Shown here: positions 34,766 to 46,197 of the stretch, one piece after another
Position numbering within the stretch: position 1 is the first letter of the stretch
Layout of the letters: every line of letters begins with the position of its first letter
Source: Polytrichum commune
Taxonomy: Eukaryota > Streptophyta > Polytrichopsida > Polytrichales > Polytrichaceae
DNA: 64,000 nt
Assembly: GCA_950295325.1 (NCBI GenBank)
Contig: OX485808.1
Location: forward strand, 2,048,501-2,112,500
Direction: 5' to 3'
Notes under the pieces: model-generated
Databases searched by the model: none
Told to the model about the DNA's origin: nothing
What the model saw: the letters and a program-made list of their open reading frames with translations, nothing else
Program-made: the position numbers and the translations under genes

Positions 34766-35424
34766 ATCTTGTTTACATTCAAAGGACCAAAGTTGGGACT
34801 GGTCAACCGTATTAGTACCTTAAAAGTCGGAGGGCCTCTAGCTAGTTGCAAGAAGAACTCCTCGACGCAAGGTGGGGCACCTTTCGACAAAAAGGAGGAA
34901 AAAAAACTTCATCCATCCACCCACCCCCTCCATCCATGGATTCCGTCCGTTCCCTTGGTCCGTACTCCGGGGACGGAATCCGTCCAAGGGTCCGCCCACC
35001 CCAGACACCTTCATAATGAAGGCCCTACGGCCAGGGCCCTGCCTCACATGTTTTGGCAGCCAATCACGGCCCCCCCTCGCCTGACACATGGCCATCCGTA
35101 ATCCCTCTCATTTTGTCAATAATTCGTTCGGGGATTGAATGAATGAATGGGGCCGCTTGATTGGCGTGAGTGCCACCTTTGCAATCGAGGGCTCCTCAAA
35201 CACACCACGGATGAACCCCCCCCCACACACACACGTGGATGAAAAGGCGACGGAACGAGGCCTCGTGGGGTGGGGGGGGGCATTATTGTATATGTGGCCA
35301 TGAGTGCGGCTCTTATCATTCATAAGGAGAGGGAGAGGGGGGGGGGGGGGGGAATAATACATGAAACCACATAAATTTTGTTTCCCAACATTTAGGTCGA
35401 CCGTTTCCAACATAGCAATGATTT
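34766..35424. other. GC-richer intergenic DNA with G tracts
   Basis: Holds a perfect 11-bp stem (GGATTCCGTCC at 34938-34948 and GGACGGAATCC at 34971-34981), G9 at 35272-35280 and G16 at 35337-35352. No gene supported. Confidence 0.5.
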
Positions 35425-36034
35425 GGACTCTCGTATGTTGGAGTGGTATGTGGTCAGGTAGCGGGTTTGAGAACAAACAACAATAACACACTTGCTGAAA
35501 GGGGATTGGAGTCGGTGGGTTTTTAGTCCAGCGATGCGCTGGTGATTGACGATTTTAACAAAATGAAATAGAATGTTTTCTTTTTATTACTCCGTGAGTC
35601 ATGTGGATGAAGTCGTTGGAAATATCCCTAACCGTCATAAAAATTGAATGAGATTGTCAAACTTTGGATGAATGGATGGAAATCTATATAATCATCCATG
35701 TTTGGCTTCGTCACTCCAATTGTTGTGGCCGATGGTCCTCTCTCCTGATATTGAAATAAAAATCATTCATTGGAGTACGCGCTCAAAGTATGCTAACCAT
35801 TTTGAATTCAGTGTGTAACATGATTGGGAGGACTGACCTATATAATCATTCTATGAAAAAGACAATCTACGCTTGGATAGTGAGTAGGATATTCATATGA
35901 GCTCCAAAATTATGAGGCAAATGACTGGATGCACTAATTGTGTTTGCTAATCATCTCACACTAATTGCACGTTTCCTATTCTACAAGAAGTTGGTGCGGA
36001 GAGAAAATGTATCCGAATAACACATGTACTACCT
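35425..36034 (-). mobile_element. MITE family B, copy split by unrelated sequence
   Basis: A left piece at about 35425-35520 (GGAGTGGTATGTGGTCAGGT, GGGGATTGGAGTCGG) and the remainder at about 35770-36034 (GGAGTACGCGCTCAAAGTAT, CATATGAGCTCCAAAATTAT, CTACCT), followed by TA 36035-36036. The intervening 240 bp or so do not match the family. Confidence 0.6.
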
Positions 36035-36489
36035 TAATGTGATAGTGGAGTGACGGTTAGTTTCAACACAACTAACTTAATACGAGGCTTGTTGGGGGCC
36101 TTGATTGTCAACTTCTTGATGACCGATAAATCTTGCAAAACTACGAGTCCTTAGCGGTGAATGGAACCCACATCACATGCATGAAATCAACACACTAATT
36201 AGCTAAAGGTATGTACAAACTTGTTTTATTTCATGAAGAAAGCAAGAGGCTCCGTTCATGGTCTTGTATGAAATTGATATGAGCATCATATTGACATCGG
36301 AGAATCAATCTTCTTGAAATATCTTACAAATATTTGGGTGATAGATGACTTGTTTTTCTTCTTCTATTATTAGGTTTACATCTTCAAATTCGTGATGAAT
36401 CTTTGATGAAACGACAACAAAAAGGAAACCGAAACTCACAAGACGGCACTACATTTAGGCATGGTTATTGAAAGTGTAGGTTTCGTTGA

Positions 36490-36691
36490 TTTCTAATCCG
36501 AATACACAAGTCCTCCCAATTATGTGTGGAATACTTGATGAAACTTCAAAACATAATCCAGTCAATTTTAACCACATGTTTTTATGACCTTTGTTCTATA
36601 ATCTCACATAACCACACATCAATCAAATACGGGTGTCCAGTCAAGAAGAAAAACCAAATAACACCCACATGCCCTACACAATTGTAATGAA
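36490..36691 (+). mobile_element. MITE family B, 3' fragment
   Basis: AGTCCTCCCAATTATGTGTG, ATAACCACACATCAATCAAA and GTGTCCAGTCAAGAAG match the forward 3' half of family B. Confidence 0.5.
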
Positions 36692-36869
36692 CACAATAGT
36701 CATTTGTGTTGTCCGGACCACGCTCATTTTGGACTGCCATTGAGTCATTTTGTCATTTGGGCCACCACTAAACTTGTGCTATTAACCTTATAAATTATAA
36801 CCACATTCTTGTGGGCCATGGTGCCATCTTGCAATTTTGTTGGCTATGCGTAAGGTCCTTGAAGATTCT

Positions 36870-37135
36870 GTTATATTTTTGGCTACTTATTAGTCACTGA
36901 TTCCATAAGTTTACCCATAACATCTAGATTCCATGCATACTTTTGAATGTACAATATAAAGGGATCTATGTTCTCGATTTGTTCGATTTCGAGATCTTCT
37001 TATAGTTGTCTATGTCCCCTCCTCCAAATTGTTATGTTTTTGGCTACTCATTAAAGCTCACACACCAGATTCCATGTTTATTATTGAATGTCCGTGAAGG
37101 AATGTTCTATCTTTGTTTCATTTTAGAGATCTTGT
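36870..37135 (+). repeat. Diverged tandem duplication (~155 bp)
   Basis: TTATATTTTTGGCTACTTAT ... GATTCCATGCATACTTTTGA recurs as TTATGTTTTTGGCTACTCAT ... GATTCCATGTTTATTATTGA. Both are followed by a GAGATCTTC or GAGATCTTG end. Confidence 0.5.
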
Positions 37136-37283
37136 AAATTTAGTTTAGATCTAGATGTGAGCCACCTTCGTAAGTTATTACTAATGTGAGAGAGAGAGGG
37201 AATTACCGCCTACAAGTATCTTTCATTCCTCCAACAAAGAAGTCCTGAAATAATAATCTCCCAAAAAATAACGATATTTTTGT

Positions 37284-37490
37284 GATTGATATTCTACATT
37301 GATTTGCCGGTGCCTTAAGAAGATTTTCGGGCATGATCGGCTGAGATCCTAGTGTTTTTAAGTCCAACTGTGACATCTTTTGCTTTTCCTTTATAAAATA
37401 TATTCTCTAAATTATTAACAAACGATGAGTGATTCATCCTGAAGCCTCGACCTTCAACTGGTTATTTCTCGAACTTAAGCGGCTCATCTG
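37284..37490 (-). repeat. Solo arm of the AACCGGTT-rich foldback family
   Basis: Reverse-orientation arm with GATTTTCGGGCATGATCGGC, AAGTCCAACTGTGACATC and CTTCAACTGGTTATTTCTCG. It ends immediately before the family A copy at 37497. Confidence 0.6.
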
Positions 37491-37496
37491 TAATTA

Positions 37497-37950
37497 CACT
37501 AGATATGATATCTAGTGTCACCAATTCAAATTGTCTTGCTGAATACTAATTGTAAACCGAGGTGTAGTGTCATCAACACTAAATGTTATCCCAACATTAT
37601 TTGTCATTCCTTGTAGATTTTTGGGAGAATTATAGATTTTGTAAATCTATAATTATTATAGATTTTATTATAATATAATATAATAAATTTACAAACACTA
37701 GATATTATAATTATAGATTTAAAGTGTTGTAATTACTATCACTTACCAAGTGATTTTTCATCCAAATTTCAATCATCCATGACATTATTTCATCACAAGT
37801 TGCTGACAAGAGAAGCTAGGGGTTTTGACCAATGGATGAACTCATCCATCACCCATGAAAGTATTTGTGCACTTATTCATATGAAGTATCATCCAAAAAG
37901 TGACCATAGGGGCATAAATTACCATATGACACTAAACATCGTGTTTAGTG
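37497..37950 (+). mobile_element. MITE family A, full-length with AT palindrome insertion (454 bp)
   Basis: TA flanks at 37495-37496 and 37951-37952. Ends CACTAGATATGATATCTAGT and GTGTTTAGTG. The extra length relative to the 380-bp form comes from an AT-rich palindromic segment at about 37635-37720. Confidence 0.85.
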
Positions 37951-38396
37951 TAGCAGCCGGTTCTCCTTGTTCATTGCCATGTACTAGGGCAAAAGCAAAT
38001 ATACCCAAAAAAAAACAATTTTGAATGCGTCCAAGACCAACACTATGTTGCAAGAATAAAATCTCCCCAAAAGTTATCCTTGCATGAATATGGATGTTGT
38101 TTCGTAACCAACCGGGTCCAAAGTGCCCTTCCTTGGCCTACCAACACAAATGGCACTTGAGGCCATCTTGAAGCCACAAAAAGCCAAACCTAACCGACAA
38201 CCTCAACAACCTCGAGTTTTTGGCTTCTTGCCTTCTTTAGAGTATGAAAACCCCACAAAATTCTCATTCACTCCCCCCTTGTTTCTTTGAGGATTAGGCA
38301 TCGATGTTTTGGTACAACATGGCACATGATCCGCGTGCTTTTGAATACAAAGTGTTTCCGTTGATTAAATGAATAGACACATGGCAAGGCAACTTA

Positions 38397-38669
38397 GGGC
38401 CACTTTACATATGAGCCAAGGGTTGTGATCATGAAATTGTGAGGGCTCTTTATTCTCATCCAAAAGCTATATGACATACCATGAAACATTATTTATGATA
38501 TGCCATGTAGGAGTCCATGTAGATTTTTTTCATCCATGGTAAAAAATTTGGGTCCTTCGACCTTCACCGTGTAGTGTGGAGTGAACTTGGACGGTCTCGG
38601 TTTTCTCGACCAATAAGAGTTTTAAAATGCAATGGTCACGGGCCTTCAACCTCGTGTGTGAAGTGGCCC
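38397..38669. mobile_element. MITE family C (Harbinger/Tourist-like), 273 bp
   Basis: The TTA direct repeat on both sides (38394-38396 and 38670-38672) is the target duplication expected of PIF/Harbinger elements. Termini are GGGCCACTTTACATATGAG and the complement of GGGCCACTTCACACACGAG. The interior matches the 34.2 kb copy, with about 220 bp deleted. Confidence 0.8.
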
Positions 38670-38844
38670 TTAGTGAGTATGCGTTGAGTCGTGCTTCAAA
38701 TAATACAACTTGGAGTTGATCCAAGATGAGACCGATTAATTCGTATCTCCTCATAGAACTCCTTCACCCTTTGGTTGCATGAGTCTAACAACCTCAATTT
38801 CATCGCTCGTATGTTGGTTTTCTTTATAATATTCAATAGGCTAC

Positions 38845-39290
38845 ATGCACGATTTGGATTTGCTAGACATCTCGAACTAATTGTGTGTTTCATACTGTAG
38901 CTCTCTAGCAACTTCGGCGCATTCATTCATGTTTGTTTTTCTCATTCCCGTTTTTATGGTAGTGTGTCAACATGGTTGTGGAGCAAATTCAAGCTTGTAT
39001 TATTTCTAGACCATGAGTGAGATTGATGCCGCGTGAAGACACTGTTGAAGTTATTTGATGCTACTTTATTGGATTCCACTGAATGTCACTTGCATTATTA
39101 TGATTTTAGGCACTCTTTGAATGCTATGTACATATTTTTTGGACACTCAACAAAATTCATTTCCTAGAGATTTAGGCACCTTTAAAATTGATTATTTTCT
39201 GCCCAAGCTACTAGAGAGCTACGGTATCCTACAAGAAGTGGGTGTAGGGAGGAAAGTGTCCATTTAAGACCCACTTAACTTGATGTATAT
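38845..39290 (-). mobile_element. MITE family B fragment interrupted by another element
   Basis: GATTTGGATTTGCTAGACAT and AATTGTGTGTTTCATAC lie left of 38897, and GGTATCCTACAAGAAGTGGG right of 39222; together they restore the family B order. Confidence 0.6.
38897..39222. mobile_element. Small element with GTAGCTCTCTAG termini, nested in family B
   Basis: A 326-bp insertion bounded by GTAGCTCTCTAG on the left and its exact complement CTAGAGAGCTAC on the right. Neither terminus belongs to family B. The superfamily is not identified and the target duplication is not clear. No other copy was noticed in the window. Confidence 0.65.
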
Positions 39291-39533
39291 CCTCTAGGGC
39301 AATAATATTTGCCTCTTTCCGGTTAGAAAGAATCTAAAGGGGTGCCTACTTGTAAGATATACGTTGGCCATCCGCCAATGTGTATAATTGGTGTTGCTCG
39401 AGCACCCAAGGTGGGCAACAAAGATTGTGTGATTTGCAAAGGAGCCACACTAATTCCATTCCACAAGATCATTCTTTGTTGGGCATTGAAGGGAGCATGG
39501 TCATAACCATGCTCTTGCCACGTGTTAGACTAC

Positions 39534-39720
39534 ACTAATTATCCCATTTAGTGTGTGTGGGTCTAACTCATGAAACACACACTATTTTGTCAAATCTCAA
39601 AATTTGTGAGGGTTAAAATTGTTACCAAGTGATACTAAATTCACGACTACATATTCTCATTAATGATACCTTTCAAGAAATTCAGTGTATGTTCTAACGT
39701 GTTTGTAGAGTGCATAATTT
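39534..39720 (+). mobile_element. MITE family D, left fragment
   Basis: After TA it reads CACTAATTATCCCATTTAGT, then GTGATACTAAATTCACGA, matching the copy at 42686-43097. The right end is not found. Confidence 0.5.
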
Positions 39721-40454
39721 GTTTTGATGAGCTTGAAGAGACTTCTCCTTCTTCTTGTTAGTTGGCACATTCACTCCCGAGACATCTCTAACACCAAGAA
39801 CATGAAGAGAGCTTGGATTGAAAGCCTCCACCACTTTGATGCTTTGGGTTCCCAAAACCCTAGATCTTATGGTGACAGGTTATTTCCGACCATTAAAAAA
39901 AAATAGCATTACCTTAACTAATTTATAATCCACACTATTAGTCCACCCTCACTAAATGGTATAATCAATGTAGCTTTCTAACACACGGCCATGGAGCCCA
40001 CAAAAGATAAGAAATATTAATCATTGGCCCCATATTGTAGACCACCACAACCCCATTCGTACCCCATCATTTTACTGTAGTAAATTAATATTCATAGTGA
40101 ACTTCCGATAAAATATCTAAGGCTACATGAATAGTGTAGCAATGTTGCATTCATTTTCCACCACACTAATAAATTTAGTGCGGCCCATGTCCTTGGTTTC
40201 TAGAATTGGTCCGTCCCCACAAGAGTACCCTTCACATGGTGTTTGGACCAAGGGAATCGAATTTTGACTCTAGTGCGGGGCATCATTGGCCAATACTTAC
40301 GGCAAAATGCTAGGCCGATTCGTGTTTTTAAATTCGATGATGGAATTCAACAAGTTTATCATGAGAAATAAATAACCAACGTCGGGCAATCCGATGTGAA
40401 TTTTATCATGTTGGTCTTACTGTGCTCAAGAATCTTCTTGGTGCAGGGTGGGGT

Positions 40455-40625
40455 TTACTACTTACCTTGCAATGGGTGGGCTCTTAGCTTCCTACCTACC
40501 GAGCTAGTTTTTTTTTCCGTCAAATAGAGAGAAGATTTCATAACATAAATTAAACCGCCAACCACTCCATTTAGAAATGGGTACCTCTCCACTATCACCT
40601 GGTAGTTTAAGGTCATCTCAAACCT
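40455..40625 (-). mobile_element. SINE copy, diverged
   Basis: Shares GATAGTGGAGAG, GTTGGCGGTTTAATT (decayed B box) and TCTCTATTTGACGGAAA with the 33.4 kb SINE on the minus strand. The tail and target duplication cannot be defined. Confidence 0.6.
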
Positions 40626-41965
40626 TCATCATGAGAAAATCACCCCTAAACCCTAAACCCGTGATCGGTTGGCTTTCACCCCTAAATGCTCGAGCTCATG
40701 TTGGCCGGTTTAGGGTTTCTCCTTGACCTAATGCTCAAGTTTGGAATTGCTCCGAAAGTGGGTTCAATTTTTGTGATAAGATAACGTGAGATTTTTGTAA
40801 GAAAAGAAAGCTTATAGTATATAGAATTACACCCAATAAAGTACGAATCTCAATGTTGGATATGATCCTTGTGCATATTAACATAGCTTGGCCAAAAAGT
40901 TTTGAGGTCCTTGGAATGTCGTACCTATAGATATGCAATCCCAAAATAAGATCTAGGAATTGAAGTGACCCTAACTATATGATGAATTGGTCCTCCAACC
41001 ATTCCTTCACACCTTTCCAATTTTGATAAGAAGTTTAGCCATGTGTTTCTACATGACTCTATATTAAGCACAAAAACCTTTGAATGATCTTCCTGCGTCA
41101 TGGAATAAACATACAAAATTAAGATAAAGTAGGGCATCCAATCACACCAATCACAAATACAAGTATGCCAATGCAATATCGTAAAAGGCTCACTTCTATG
41201 ATACATCCGTAATTTGACAAAACTTGTAGCAATTTTTCATCCATCTCCATTGAAATCATGATAAGAAAGGCTAAATTGCTTTAGGCGTACACTACTTTAG
41301 AAAAATGCATAGCTAAAATCGTGACATTTCTAAAATCTCATACCATAGAGAACCATGTTATGGCATGTTACGGGACCGACACTATGTTATTTCAACTCCA
41401 CATATAACAATTCTCTCCAAAGATATAAAGCACACCACGTACATTGTGTTATATAATTCACATTGTTTGTTACTTTTCGACCCTCTAGGGTTCCCGCAAC
41501 GTAGTTACTCCATACATTGATCTAGATAAAGGATCAAACAACATATGCTCCAAAGTAAAATGGCAAGTCAACACAACATTGTCGTGGTCCCTTTAACTTA
41601 AACACACGTTGTGTTTGGAGTCACCGCAACTTGGTTGTTGCATTGATGGATGTTGTCCACACCCACTTCAATGCAACTTGTATCAACATAATAATTAAGG
41701 AAAGCCGTGAATTTATGTGTAAATTTACATCCTAAACACTGACTATCCCAATCATATGAGACTAAACTATTGACCTATGTTGGGTCTAAGTTGACATATG
41801 TTTGACCTCGTATCTCTAAGGACTAAATTAATATCTTCAATGCTACGTCGGGTAGCGTACCAACTAATGAGTTGATAAGGTACTCATTCTCATACTTATA
41901 TTCTACTTAAGGTACATTATTTAGGCTCGACTCACGTTCTAGCAACTGTGTATTATTATCCATCT
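40626..41965. other. AT-rich intergenic DNA, nothing recognised
   Basis: About 1.3 kb. Short minus-strand open frames (40735-41206) lack any motif. Confidence 0.35.
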
Positions 41966-42300
41966 AAGATGGGTCTTGAATGGTTACCTTCTTTCCTACA
42001 AGCCCACTTCTCCTAGGATATGAAACATGTGATTAGTAGGAGAGGGCGGTGAATCCAAATTGAGGTTGTGGTCACTTTCCTCATGATTTTTGGAGCTCAT
42101 ATGAATATCTTCTTCATTCTTGCGCTCGTTAAATGGTCATGTAGGTCCCCCAATTACGTTCATTATTGAGCTTCCAATTGTTATTGTATTCTGTGCCCCC
42201 AGTCCAATCTCTCATAGACATATGTTTTTTTTTGTACCCGTTCTTAGAGCCACACCAAATCACATACCACTCAATCCCTACGTGTCTCATTGAGATCTTC
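41966..42300 (+). mobile_element. MITE family B, diverged copy
   Basis: AAGATGGGTCTTGAATGG, CCCACTTCTCCTAGGATATG, AAATGGTCATGTAGGTCCCC and GAGCCACACCAAATCACATA lie in forward family order. The CTACCT end is lost. Confidence 0.65.
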
Positions 42301-42685
42301 TACAACAAATTTGCGAAGGCATTTAAAACATATACAGTCAATATTGCTAGGGTAGAAGGTGATTGACCTTTTACGACACCTCCAACAATTTGAGCACAAT
42401 GTACCTCACCTTTATCGATGTGATACAAATGTCTATGTAGAGGCAAATTTGTAGGAATTCATCAATTATTTAAAGAACCATGTGTTGGTGTTGTTGTTGT
42501 GTGTGTTTTCTTTTCTTTTCTTTTGGGTCGTAAACATAACTTCATTTGTCCATTACAGACATATAGGAAGGGGGTTGGGAGGTGGAGTGGCATATTTTTT
42601 TGAGATCAAATGTCCAAGGAATATACCATTTCACAAAGGCAACATGCTTTTATTATATAAAAATGTTTAGAGTACTTCGTTGCTA

Positions 42686-43097
42686 CACTAATTATTCCAA
42701 TCAGCGAGGGAGGCTACTAATAAGTGTGGCATATTAGTGAAGGTGATACTAAATTTCTTTACGATATGGAATTAGTGCAACTATAAGATTAGGAAGCATT
42801 GTTCATCTCAACATTATTCACTGAAAGTACCGACATTATTCATCATGGCATTGTACATTGACGAGCATGTGTTTGCATATATATATATATACACACACAC
42901 ACATACATACATACATATATTGTCTACAAGCATCTCAAAGCACGCATTCATTATCTTGAAACATATGATAAATGAGCATGTATTCATGGATTTAGTATCA
43001 CCCAATATTAATTTCAGCCCTCACTAATTTTGAGATTTGGCAAAATAGTGGGTGAATTGGGAATAAGAAGCACATGCGTTAAATTGGGTAATTAGTG
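42686..43097 (+). mobile_element. MITE family D, full-length (412 bp)
   Basis: TA at 42684-42685 and 43098-43099. Ends CACTAATTATTCCAAT and GGGTAATTAGTG. It has no coding capacity. It contains a compound (AT)n(AC)n(ATAC)n microsatellite at about 42877-42918; the open frames across it are artefacts. Confidence 0.7.
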
Positions 43098-43119
43098 TAG
43101 CAAGTTCCCGTATACACGA

Positions 43120-43183
43120 TTCATATATATATATATATATATGTGTATATGTATATGTATGTATGTATGTATGTATGTATGCA
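43120..43183 (+). repeat. (AT)n-(GTAT)n microsatellite
   Basis: An AT dinucleotide run followed by ATGT/GTAT tetranucleotides. Confidence 0.95.
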
Positions 43184-43247
43184 TAACACTCCATGAATTA
43201 AATAAAATTCTCAAAAAAGCAGTTGGACTTGTGTGGATACCAACGAC

Positions 43248-43789
43248 GCTATCTTGTGAGCGGTGAGCAGTGAGCGGTGAGCGGTGAGCATAAAATTTGA
43301 AATTTTTGAAAAAAAATTGATTTTTGAAAAAAATAATCAGAATATTTGACTTAATTCTTACACCGAGTAGGACTCTTCGTATAGTTTCTTTACAAATATG
43401 ACTAAAAGTAGATGGTACGTTTAACTGTGGATGGTGCCTATAACCGTGGAGTGGAAGAAATTATAAACTTTTGAAAAAACCATCCATAAAAAGAAACGGA
43501 AGAAAACGAAAAAAAAAATTTAGAAAAAAACTTCCAAAATAATAGGGAACATAAAATAAGGGATAAGAATGTAAATTAAAATTTTAAGTATTTATCCACG
43601 AAAACTCAAAAAAGGAAATAGGACCTTGATTAATTTTTGTTAAATAATATGCAGATTTTATAGAATGAAACCATAAATTCTCCACGGTCATAGGGTCTAT
43701 ATCATACATTTCATTAAAAATCTGAAGAATAAAAATTCAAATTTTCTGCTCACGGCTCACTGCTCACCGCTCACCGCTCACAAGATAGC
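43248..43789. mobile_element. 542-bp element with heptamer-repeat terminal inverted repeats
   Basis: The left end GCTATCTTGTGAGCGGTGAG and its complement at 43770-43789 belong to terminal inverted repeats of about 60 bp. These contain four or five tandem copies of a GTGAGC(G/A) heptamer. The interior is very AT-rich and non-coding. No clear target duplication was seen, so the superfamily (perhaps Mutator-like) is open. Confidence 0.75.
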
Positions 43790-43893
43790 ATTCCTGCCTA
43801 CTTAAGCACAAAGTGACAGTATGCATGCATTGGATACCATAATCATACCTATAAGTATGGTTATGCTACGATGAAATAATATTCATCCTGGTA

Positions 43894-44270
43894 CACTAAA
43901 TATGATATTTAGCGTCACCAATCCTAATTGTCTTGCTCAATACTGATTGTAAACCGCAGTGTAGTGTCACCAACACTAAATGTTAACACCACATTATTTG
44001 TCATTCTTTGTACTTTTATTTTTTGGGGGATTATAGGTTTACAGTGTTGCAATTACTGTCACTTACCAAGTGTTTTTTTTCATCCAAATTTCAATCATCC
44101 ATGACAATCTTTCAGCACAAGTTGCTGACAAGAGAAGGTAGGGTTTTGGCCAATGGATGAAGTCATCCATCATTCATGACAGTATTTGTGCACTATTCAT
44201 ATGAAGTGTCATCCAAAAAGTTAGCTTAGGGACATAAAATACCATATGACACTAAACATCTTATTTAGTG
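43894..44270 (+). mobile_element. MITE family A, full-length (377 bp)
   Basis: TA at 43892-43893 and 44271-44272. Ends CACTAAATATGATATTTAGC and TTATTTAGTG. The closest copy in the window is 37497-37950. Confidence 0.9.
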
Positions 44271-44339
44271 TAGTTCTTGAGCAGTTTGCAGATGACACTC
44301 TGACCGCATAAAGTTACTCACCTTGTACGGATACTACTA

Positions 44340-44877
44340 CACTCTTTATGGTATTTAGTGTCACGTACACTATTTGCAAAGGGCGTAAACTAGATGCCTA
44401 GAGGCTTCAAAATGTCACATCTGCTAATTGTCAATATGATACGATTCATCAACGTAAGTAGCTTTTAAAAGTGAAAATTTAATATACTTTATGACAATTA
44501 GCATAGCACATTGGATACTTGAGATGATGATTTTCAATTCTAGTATGCAAGGAGAAGATATTCTTGAGCATGCTAATGCCAAGTGTCATGGTGTTTACTT
44601 TTTACTATGCAAGAGGAAGATATTCTTGAGCATGTTGATGCCCAATGTCATTTGTGTACACATGAGTCAACTTGTAGACCATTATGTAACATACACATAC
44701 ACTTCATAGGATTATTGAACATACTCATGCAAAGTTAATAGTAAGCGCACTTGAACACCAAGTGTCGTAAGGTGACACTAATGACGAAGTTGTTGGTCAT
44801 TAGTGTAACCTAGCATACGCCTCAAAATAGGGTGAGTGACACTATTACACATGTGACACAAAATACCACAAACGGTG
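44340..44877 (+). mobile_element. MITE, A2 type (538 bp) with internal duplication
   Basis: TA flanks at 44338-44339 and 44878-44879. The left end CACTCTTTATGGTATTTAGT pairs with a right end containing ACACAAAATACCACAAACG then GTG. An internal direct repeat of about 65 bp carries GAAGATATTCTTGAGCATG twice (about 44554 and 44617). Confidence 0.75.
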
Positions 44878-44879
44878 TA

Positions 44880-45519
44880 ACAAATGAGTCCTTGGTAATC
44901 GTCATGCATCATTGGCTAAAAAATTACAAATCTACCACTATGATAGATATATAGATTTTTGACTTGACATAAGACAAATTTCTAGTGACGCGTGCCAATT
45001 ACCCATGACTCATGTGTTATTAGTGACACACACGCTTCTTATAGTAGCCAAAGAAAAAGTTCAAAGTAAAGTGCTATAACAACCCATTGAGTCCACCATC
45101 ATGGATGGGAGCTTTCATTTCAGATCATTATGTCTAACTATTCATAGTGTTTATCACATGACCGGCTATTCGGAATCTAGTAGGACGGTATCATGGATGA
45201 AAATTGAGAACGGATGAAATTTGGAGGTGATGGATGAACCTATATTCCAACATTATATCTACGAACCTTATTGCAACCACCACGTGTCGTCATTATGAAA
45301 AGATAGAGATGAATTGGAGGAGGATTGCTTTCCAATTGTCCTAGCATTGGCCCACTCCAATTCCTCTTATTGGGTCAACAATTGAGAAACATCAAAACTA
45401 CTTGGCAATTCAAAAGCTAGGATAGTTTACACATCTCTCATTCATTGGCAATCAACATATACAATTGTAGCATGTCGTAATGTAGGTATTGTGCATTCAA
45501 CTTTGGTGTCCATTATGGT
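44880..45519. other. AT-rich intergenic DNA, nothing recognised
   Basis: No gene and no repeat match found. Confidence 0.35.
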
Positions 45520-45715
45520 AGGCTTAAGTACCCCACAGTTAAAACCAACATATAATCTATAACCATTACTATGTACCGTGGTCATACATTTGAAGTTCTC
45601 AATGTATAAGTGAGGTACATATGGTTGGTTTTAAGTAGGTTTTGTGCACCACATAACCTACGTCCAACACTATGTGTCACAATCATACATTTGAAGCCTC
45701 CAATGTATGAATGAG
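45520..45715 (+). repeat. Two units of the ~115-bp repeat found in array at 62.0-63.2 kb
   Basis: ACTATGTACCGTGGTCATAC ATTTGAAG and AACACTATGTGTCACAATCA with TACATTTGAAG correspond to the array unit (ACCAACACTATGTACCACA, then TCATGCATTTGATGTTAGCC). Confidence 0.6.
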
Positions 45716-45970
45716 GTTCATGCTGTTGATCCCAATTTTAATATTGGTTCTGGATATATATACCTTATAGGTTTTGTCAACATAACAACTCAACATGGTT
45801 TGTTTTGGAAATCCAAAGCTATACTTGTCAGCAAAGGCTTCCGTTACAGGTTCAATAACTAATTCGAAGAAGTGTTTAACGGTCTTGTCAAATATTGTTG
45901 GTATTCCCAACAGCCTTTTACCACTGACATTGAATATTTTTGAAATAGATTGAAATATCATATTGTCCAA
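45683..45970 (-). pseudogene. Group II intron-type reverse transcriptase/maturase fragment
   Basis: A 95-codon open stretch containing GKRLLGIPTIFDKTVKHFFE and LVIEPVTEAFADKYSFGF. The order (R/K)xLGIPTIxDxxxQ followed by LxIEPxxE and a D(K/P)xS(F/Y)GFR-like block is the signature of RT motifs in group II intron-encoded proteins. Here the usual Gln of motif 2 is His and the block after FGF is frame-damaged (PKQTML), so it is a relic of under 100 residues. No start codon, maturase X domain or intron RNA structure was recognised. An organelle-to-nucleus transfer is the simplest source, but this is inference. Confidence 0.55.
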
Positions 45971-46197
45971 GGAGTAGAATTTTAAATTTATACAAGCAAA
46001 TCATTTAGGTGGTGTGGTTTTCACATTAGGAAGTTGGGCCACATTAATCACGATATAAAACAAACATCTATGCATGGATGCATGAGATCTAAAGATTGGT
46101 TGGTGAGCCTTTGAGAGCATGCCCATTGACTCCTCCAAATTTCATGGCCTACCATGGGCCTTTGAGGCTTTCAATAGTGTGACGGCATGCTTCCTTC

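Noticed and set aside
42814-43027. Open frames across the (AT)n/(AC)n microsatellite
   Set aside because: Simple-sequence translation, low complexity on both strands.
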